From NCBI GenBank assembly GCA_001953115.1, contig LSSL01001872.1, positions 1-39,702 on the forward strand: a stretch of DNA of 39,702 nucleotides. Reading direction: 5' to 3'. This DNA comes from Smittium mucronatum. Lineage: Eukaryota; Kickxellomycota; Harpellomycetes; Harpellales; Legeriomycetaceae. The notes under the pieces are model-generated. The model made no database searches. It was given only the letters and a program-made list of their open reading frames with translations, and had not been told where the DNA came from. Shown one piece after another: positions 36,201 through 39,702 of this stretch. The translations under genes were made by a program, and so were the position numbers. Position 1 is the first letter of the stretch, and every line of letters starts with the position of its first letter.

Positions 36201-39120
36201 TAAATTTAAATTCGGGCACTAAAAAATATAAAGTTTGTAATTTATTTATTTATTTATTTATTTTACATTTTATTGTTCCAAATAACCTTTTATTCTTAAA
36301 AAAAAACCTTTAACAAAGATTTTAATCATAGGGGTATTATTCTTGGATAAATTTAGATATCTTCATTTATAAGGGCAAACTTAAATTTTGAATAAAAAAA
36401 AGATATTTTTCTGAAATTATAGGTTTTATTTTTATTTTTTGAAATATTTGATTATCAAAAAAATAATAGGATTTATCTCAATATATTTAAAAAATCGATT
36501 TTTCCCCCTCATTATGTATAACAATTACAGAAAATTTTAAATTTTTACTAAAAATATATCATAATATCTCAAATAGGCAACTTTATTATTAAAAAATATT
36601 AATATTAATATTTAACTCATCTTTTCAATAAAAAAAACTGGTAAATTTAAGCCAAATACCATTTTTTTAATCCAAAAAATTAATCTTTTTTCAAAATTAA
36701 GAAAAAAAAATCAGTTTAAGTGATATTTGAAAATTTTAGAACAGATTATAAATTTTTTTTTTAGGTTGATGAAAAGAAATAATAAACTGCGATAAATGGA
36801 AATTTTCATATATTTAAAAAAAACTTTAAATAAAAATTATACCAGTATCATCCATCTAATTTTTCATTCAATTTTCCGATGGATTAATATAAGCCAAAAT
36901 TGAAATTTTGGCTTTAATGAAGCGTATATTTTTTTTATGTGGATAAAAATTTGAATAAATTAAATTAACATGAATTGAATTACTTTTTACATGTTTTCTT
37001 TTGGGATTTTAAATAAAAATTGACTACTAGATGTTGATTTACCAACATTTAGGGAGTTTGATTAAAAAAATTTATCATTGAAGACTTAAAAAAAAAAATT
37101 AGTATATTTTCTATATATAAACATCGAAATTAAGTTAAAACACTTTTCTTATCCCAATTCTATACTAATATAGATTTATTTATTTTTTCTTAAATTGGAT
37201 TTTCATTTTAAGAAAGCAATTAGGCAGAAAAAAATAAACCTTTTTAATATCAAAAAAAGTTTTATTTGACTTTATTTATTTACAAATTTGTATAATTAGC
37301 TTTTTATTTTAATAAAAAAAAAATTAAATATGAATAACTATCTATAAAAAAATCTCCCGGTATCTTCTTAAAATTAGGCTAAAAAAAAGGTTATATAAGT
37401 TTTAAAAACATTAATAGTCAAGAAAATGATGAAATTTTTTGAAATCTCACTTTTAAAAAAAATGAGTAAATTAAATCTATGAAACACAGATTGATATTTT
37501 ATAATGCAGTTAATTTTATAATTACCTGGCTAAAAAAGACCTTTTTTTTTAGTAAAAAGTTATTATGTAGTTCCACTATTATTTTATTTAAAAATATAGA
37601 TAAAACGGGGGTAACCCCATTATTATACGTTCAAGAATAAATTGTTCTACATTAAATATATTTCCATATATGATTCGCTATAGATTTACCAAAAAAGTAG
37701 ATATAATTACATATTTTGGCTATATAAAATAAAACATAATTTTTTTAATTTTGGAGTATTTTTTCAGAAAAATTACTGTGTATTTTATATAAGTGAAAAC
37801 ATGGTAATAGTAACATTGGTATACTTCCAATTTATATAATATATGCCCAAAAAACAAATACAAAAGGGATTTAATTTTTTTTAAAATTGCTTTTTAATTA
37901 AGTTTCTTTCTAATAGTGAAAATTTTTCACCAGAAAAAGGTACTAAATTTGAATATAAAAATATTGATTATAGCATTAATAATTATTGTTCTAAATTATA
38001 AAGTTTTAATATTTTTCTAAACAAACAATAGTCCAAATTGAAAGGAAATTTTCTAAAAAAAAACTTATTTATTTATTTAATTTAAAAAAATTCATAATAA
38101 ATAGACCTTTTAATTTAATTGGGCAATTCTAATTAAAAAACAGTGAATAAAAATTATTAGAAAATTTTTCAGCGCTAAATTTTAATGGTGATATTACAAA
38201 AGTTTGTAATTTTGTTTATAGAAACATTTGAAACTTCTCTATAGAAATTTTTTCTGAAGAATTATTCAGAAAATATTTATTTAAAAATAATTTCTCTGAT
38301 AATGTTAATTATATTCCTAAATAGACGCATATAGAAGATCATTTTTTAAGTGCAATACATAAATTAAAAGAGTATATATGAAGCAAATAATACTTCAGTA
38401 TATCATCTTTATCTCTAATATATATTTATTAATAGGCCTTGAAATAAACACCTTTGTGCAAATTTTATATTGGTATTTAGTTATGGTTACACTAAAAAAT
38501 TTGCTGTAATAAATACTTTTTTGCCATCAAAAAATACATCTGTGCCTAAATAAAGATACAACTGAGCCTACTGCGATATCTCCAACTGCTAGAATCTTAA
38601 TTCAGTAAAAATAAGAATTTTGACCTAATAATTTCTGATTAGCTTAAATCTTTAATCAAAAAAACACTTGTTTACATTCGCTAATAAAAGTCTTGGTATA
38701 TTTATTTTTTGAATTCCTTGAACCCCATAGGTAGTGTTGCATGAATAATCGAAGTAAAACTAATATCCAATTAAAATGCTATGCTTATTTTTAAATCGAT
38801 TTTTACTCTTGCAGCCTTATCGATTAAAGAAAAATATTGGACAATCAGAGGAAATTTAATTTATCTGAATTAATTTATGTTGAAAATTTTAAAAAAGAAA
38901 AGAAAAATACTAGTTTTTTTTCGGAGCATTGATTTCGAATAAGATAAATAAAAAAAAATCTCATAAACAGTTAATAATCGATTAGGATAAATTTAAATTA
39001 ACAATTTTTTTTCAGTAATTCCAAATGGACATTTAATGTTTTTTCTATTGAAATAATTTCGAGAAAACTATTTAGTTGCAATTACCTCTTCATTTGCAAG
39101 CAAGAAAATGAAAGTATTAA
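27241..39120. other. AT-rich gene desert, right part
   Basis: Nearly twelve kilobases with the same character as the left part. The longest open frame is 71 codons (29934-30149). Features worth noting are a nine-G run at 27698-27706, a seven-G run at 34929-34935, a tandem ATTAAAAAA array near 36181 and a (TTTA)n array at 36241-36264. A segment at 38572-38584 (TGCGATATCTCCA) resembles the repeat seen at 5-30 and 14824. No gene or RNA is recognisable. Confidence 0.6.
36241..36264. repeat. (TTTA)n microsatellite
   Basis: About six tandem TTTA units within the desert, just downstream of a short ATTAAAAAA tandem array. Confidence 0.85.
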
Positions 39121-39123
39121 AAC

Positions 39124-39190
39124 TATGCGTAGACCGGGAATCGAACCTGTCGGGCGAGGGAGAGTCTCCGGGCTCCCGTCGCATCGTTGG
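39124..39190 (-). pseudogene. tRNA-like sequence with intact B box, no standard cloverleaf
   Basis: On the minus strand the 3' half reads GGTTCGATTCCC, a perfect B-box/T-loop motif, followed by GGTCTACGCAT. A 5-bp pairing ATGCG / CGCAT encloses about 63 nt that also contain a GGGAG / CTCCC arm, but no D arm or A box can be placed and no U33-anticodon loop is evident. It resembles a truncated tRNA or the tRNA-derived part of a SINE. A functional tRNA is unlikely from this fold. Confidence 0.45.
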
Positions 39191-39288
39191 GGGGTGGATT
39201 CCGTTGGGGTAGTTACTCCCTCCACGTGGGCAGTTGTTGAGGATATTATCAGCATTTAAAAGGTGGACAAAAATGAGCAGGATGGTAT

Positions 39289-39318
39289 CTTTATTTTTAT
39301 AGTAGGATAAAAATAAAG
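39289..39318. repeat. Perfect 12-bp hairpin
   Basis: CTTTATTTTTAT (39289-39300) and ATAAAAATAAAG (39307-39318) pair perfectly across a 6-nt loop AGTAGG. Confidence 0.9.
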
Positions 39319-39344
39319 GGTGTTAAGGCTAAAAAGGAGAGAGG

Positions 39345-39368
39345 GAATCCCCCCCTTTCTGGGGATTC
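39345..39368. repeat. Perfect 8-bp GC-rich hairpin
   Basis: GAATCCCC (39345-39352) pairs with GGGGATTC (39361-39368) across an 8-nt pyrimidine loop. Confidence 0.88.
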
Positions 39369-39463
39369 GTTTGACCCTATTTTTGTCGGATTCACTTTCA
39401 TTTTCACAATGCATTTTTGCCTTGAAATCCCCGTCCAATGGGATTAAAAGATGCATCCAATGA

Positions 39464-39510
39464 GATCGATTGGAGTTCTTAATCCTAAGATTAATCTACT
39501 CCAATAGATC
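39464..39510. repeat. 47-bp near-perfect palindrome (long hairpin)
   Basis: The arms pair as GATC (39464-39467 with 39507-39510), ATTGGAGT with ACTCCAAT (39469-39476 with 39498-39505), and an inner TTAATC with GATTAA (39479-39484 with 39489-39494) around a CTAA loop. Only a G/A mismatch and a small internal bulge interrupt it. It is the third consecutive strong stem between the two tRNA-like sequences. Confidence 0.9.
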
Positions 39511-39533
39511 ACCAAATATGTGAAAACTAAAAG

Positions 39534-39616
39534 TGACCCCACCAAGGGTTGAACCAGGAGGGGCATCATTTTATTCGTGAATGCTACCCTCGGTTATACC
39601 GCTAGGCCACAGGGTC
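39534..39616 (-). pseudogene. tRNA-like gene or tRNA pseudogene with A and B boxes, possible intron
   Basis: On the minus strand the acceptor GACCCTG pairs with TGGGGTC (7 bp with G-U pairs) and leaves discriminator A. TGGCCTAGCGG is a good A box and GGTTCAACCC a good B box. The T stem has one mismatch. The D arm is about four bases too long, and the anticodon arm (AGCAT / ATGAT region) carries a G-A mismatch and an enlarged loop that would need a short intron. Candidate anticodons in the loop are CAC (Val) or ACG (Arg, but without U33). I therefore treat it as degenerate; a functional but odd tRNA is not excluded. Confidence 0.5.
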
Positions 39617-39664
39617 ATACGATCGTCATGTCCTAAGTGTGTAATATAAACTTATTATGACTAT

Positions 39665-39690
39665 ATAATAATAAAATAATAAAATAATAA
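39665..39690. repeat. (ATAATAAA)n short tandem repeat at the right edge
   Basis: About three tandem copies of an AATAAT-type unit close the window. Confidence 0.7.
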
Positions 39691-39702
39691 ATTAGTTAGT
39701 CG

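Noticed and set aside
14961..39120. Idea that the desert is a mitochondrial genome fragment
   Set aside because: A 24-kb mitochondrial segment should show cytochrome oxidase, cob, nad, rRNA or tRNA sequences; none is visible.
1..39702. CRISPR array or prokaryotic operon structure
   Set aside because: No regularly spaced direct repeats exist, and spliceosomal introns show the DNA is eukaryotic.

Overview
This is a nuclear eukaryotic window. Three protein genes are interrupted by short spliceosomal introns (60-187 nt), there is an intron-containing tRNA-Tyr, and the intergenic DNA is very AT-rich. The threonine synthase reads like the fungal Thr4 type and the rhomboid like the fungal/mitochondrial Pcp1-PARL type. 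A complete MCM9, a gene missing from most well-studied (Dikarya) fungi, argues for an early-diverging fungus such as a zygomycete-grade lineage. That placement is inference and of low confidence.

Layout. 1-5.2 kb: two minus-strand genes, a four-exon mitochondrial-type rhomboid protease (205-1464) and a nine-exon MCM9 (2114-5130, 740 aa, one GC-AG intron). I rebuilt both from splice sites, and every exon junction keeps frame. 5.2-9.6 kb: a gene-poor interval holding mobile-element debris, including two related ~164-bp TTAA-flanked MITEs (7151-7322 and 8340-8510), a GC-richer island with a hairpin, and an open frame without ATG. 9.6-12.1 kb: threonine synthase (two exons, 516 aa) and tRNA-Tyr(GUA) on the plus strand. 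12.18-13.78 kb: a 1.6-kb foldback element with ~310-bp diverged terminal inverted repeats and no transposase. 13.9-14.96 kb: a more balanced-composition segment broken by a 593-bp assembly gap.

From about 14.96 to 39.1 kb lies a gene desert of very high AT content, interrupted by a 594-bp gap at 26068. It has only microsatellites, isolated G/C homopolymers and one compositionally distinct patch (26662-27240). Its longest open frame (83 codons) is about what chance gives at this composition. It may be a centromere-like, heterochromatic or decayed-transposon domain; the sequence alone cannot decide. At 39.1-39.62 kb the composition normalises in an island with two tRNA-like sequences on the minus strand, separated by three strong hairpins.

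The genes do not form a pathway: one is a mitochondrial membrane protease, one a DNA-repair helicase, one an amino-acid biosynthetic enzyme. I see no multi-gene undescribed system. The most unusual items are the MCM9 gene, the TTAA MITE pair, the foldback element beside the tRNA, the desert, and the right-end tRNA-like/hairpin cluster.
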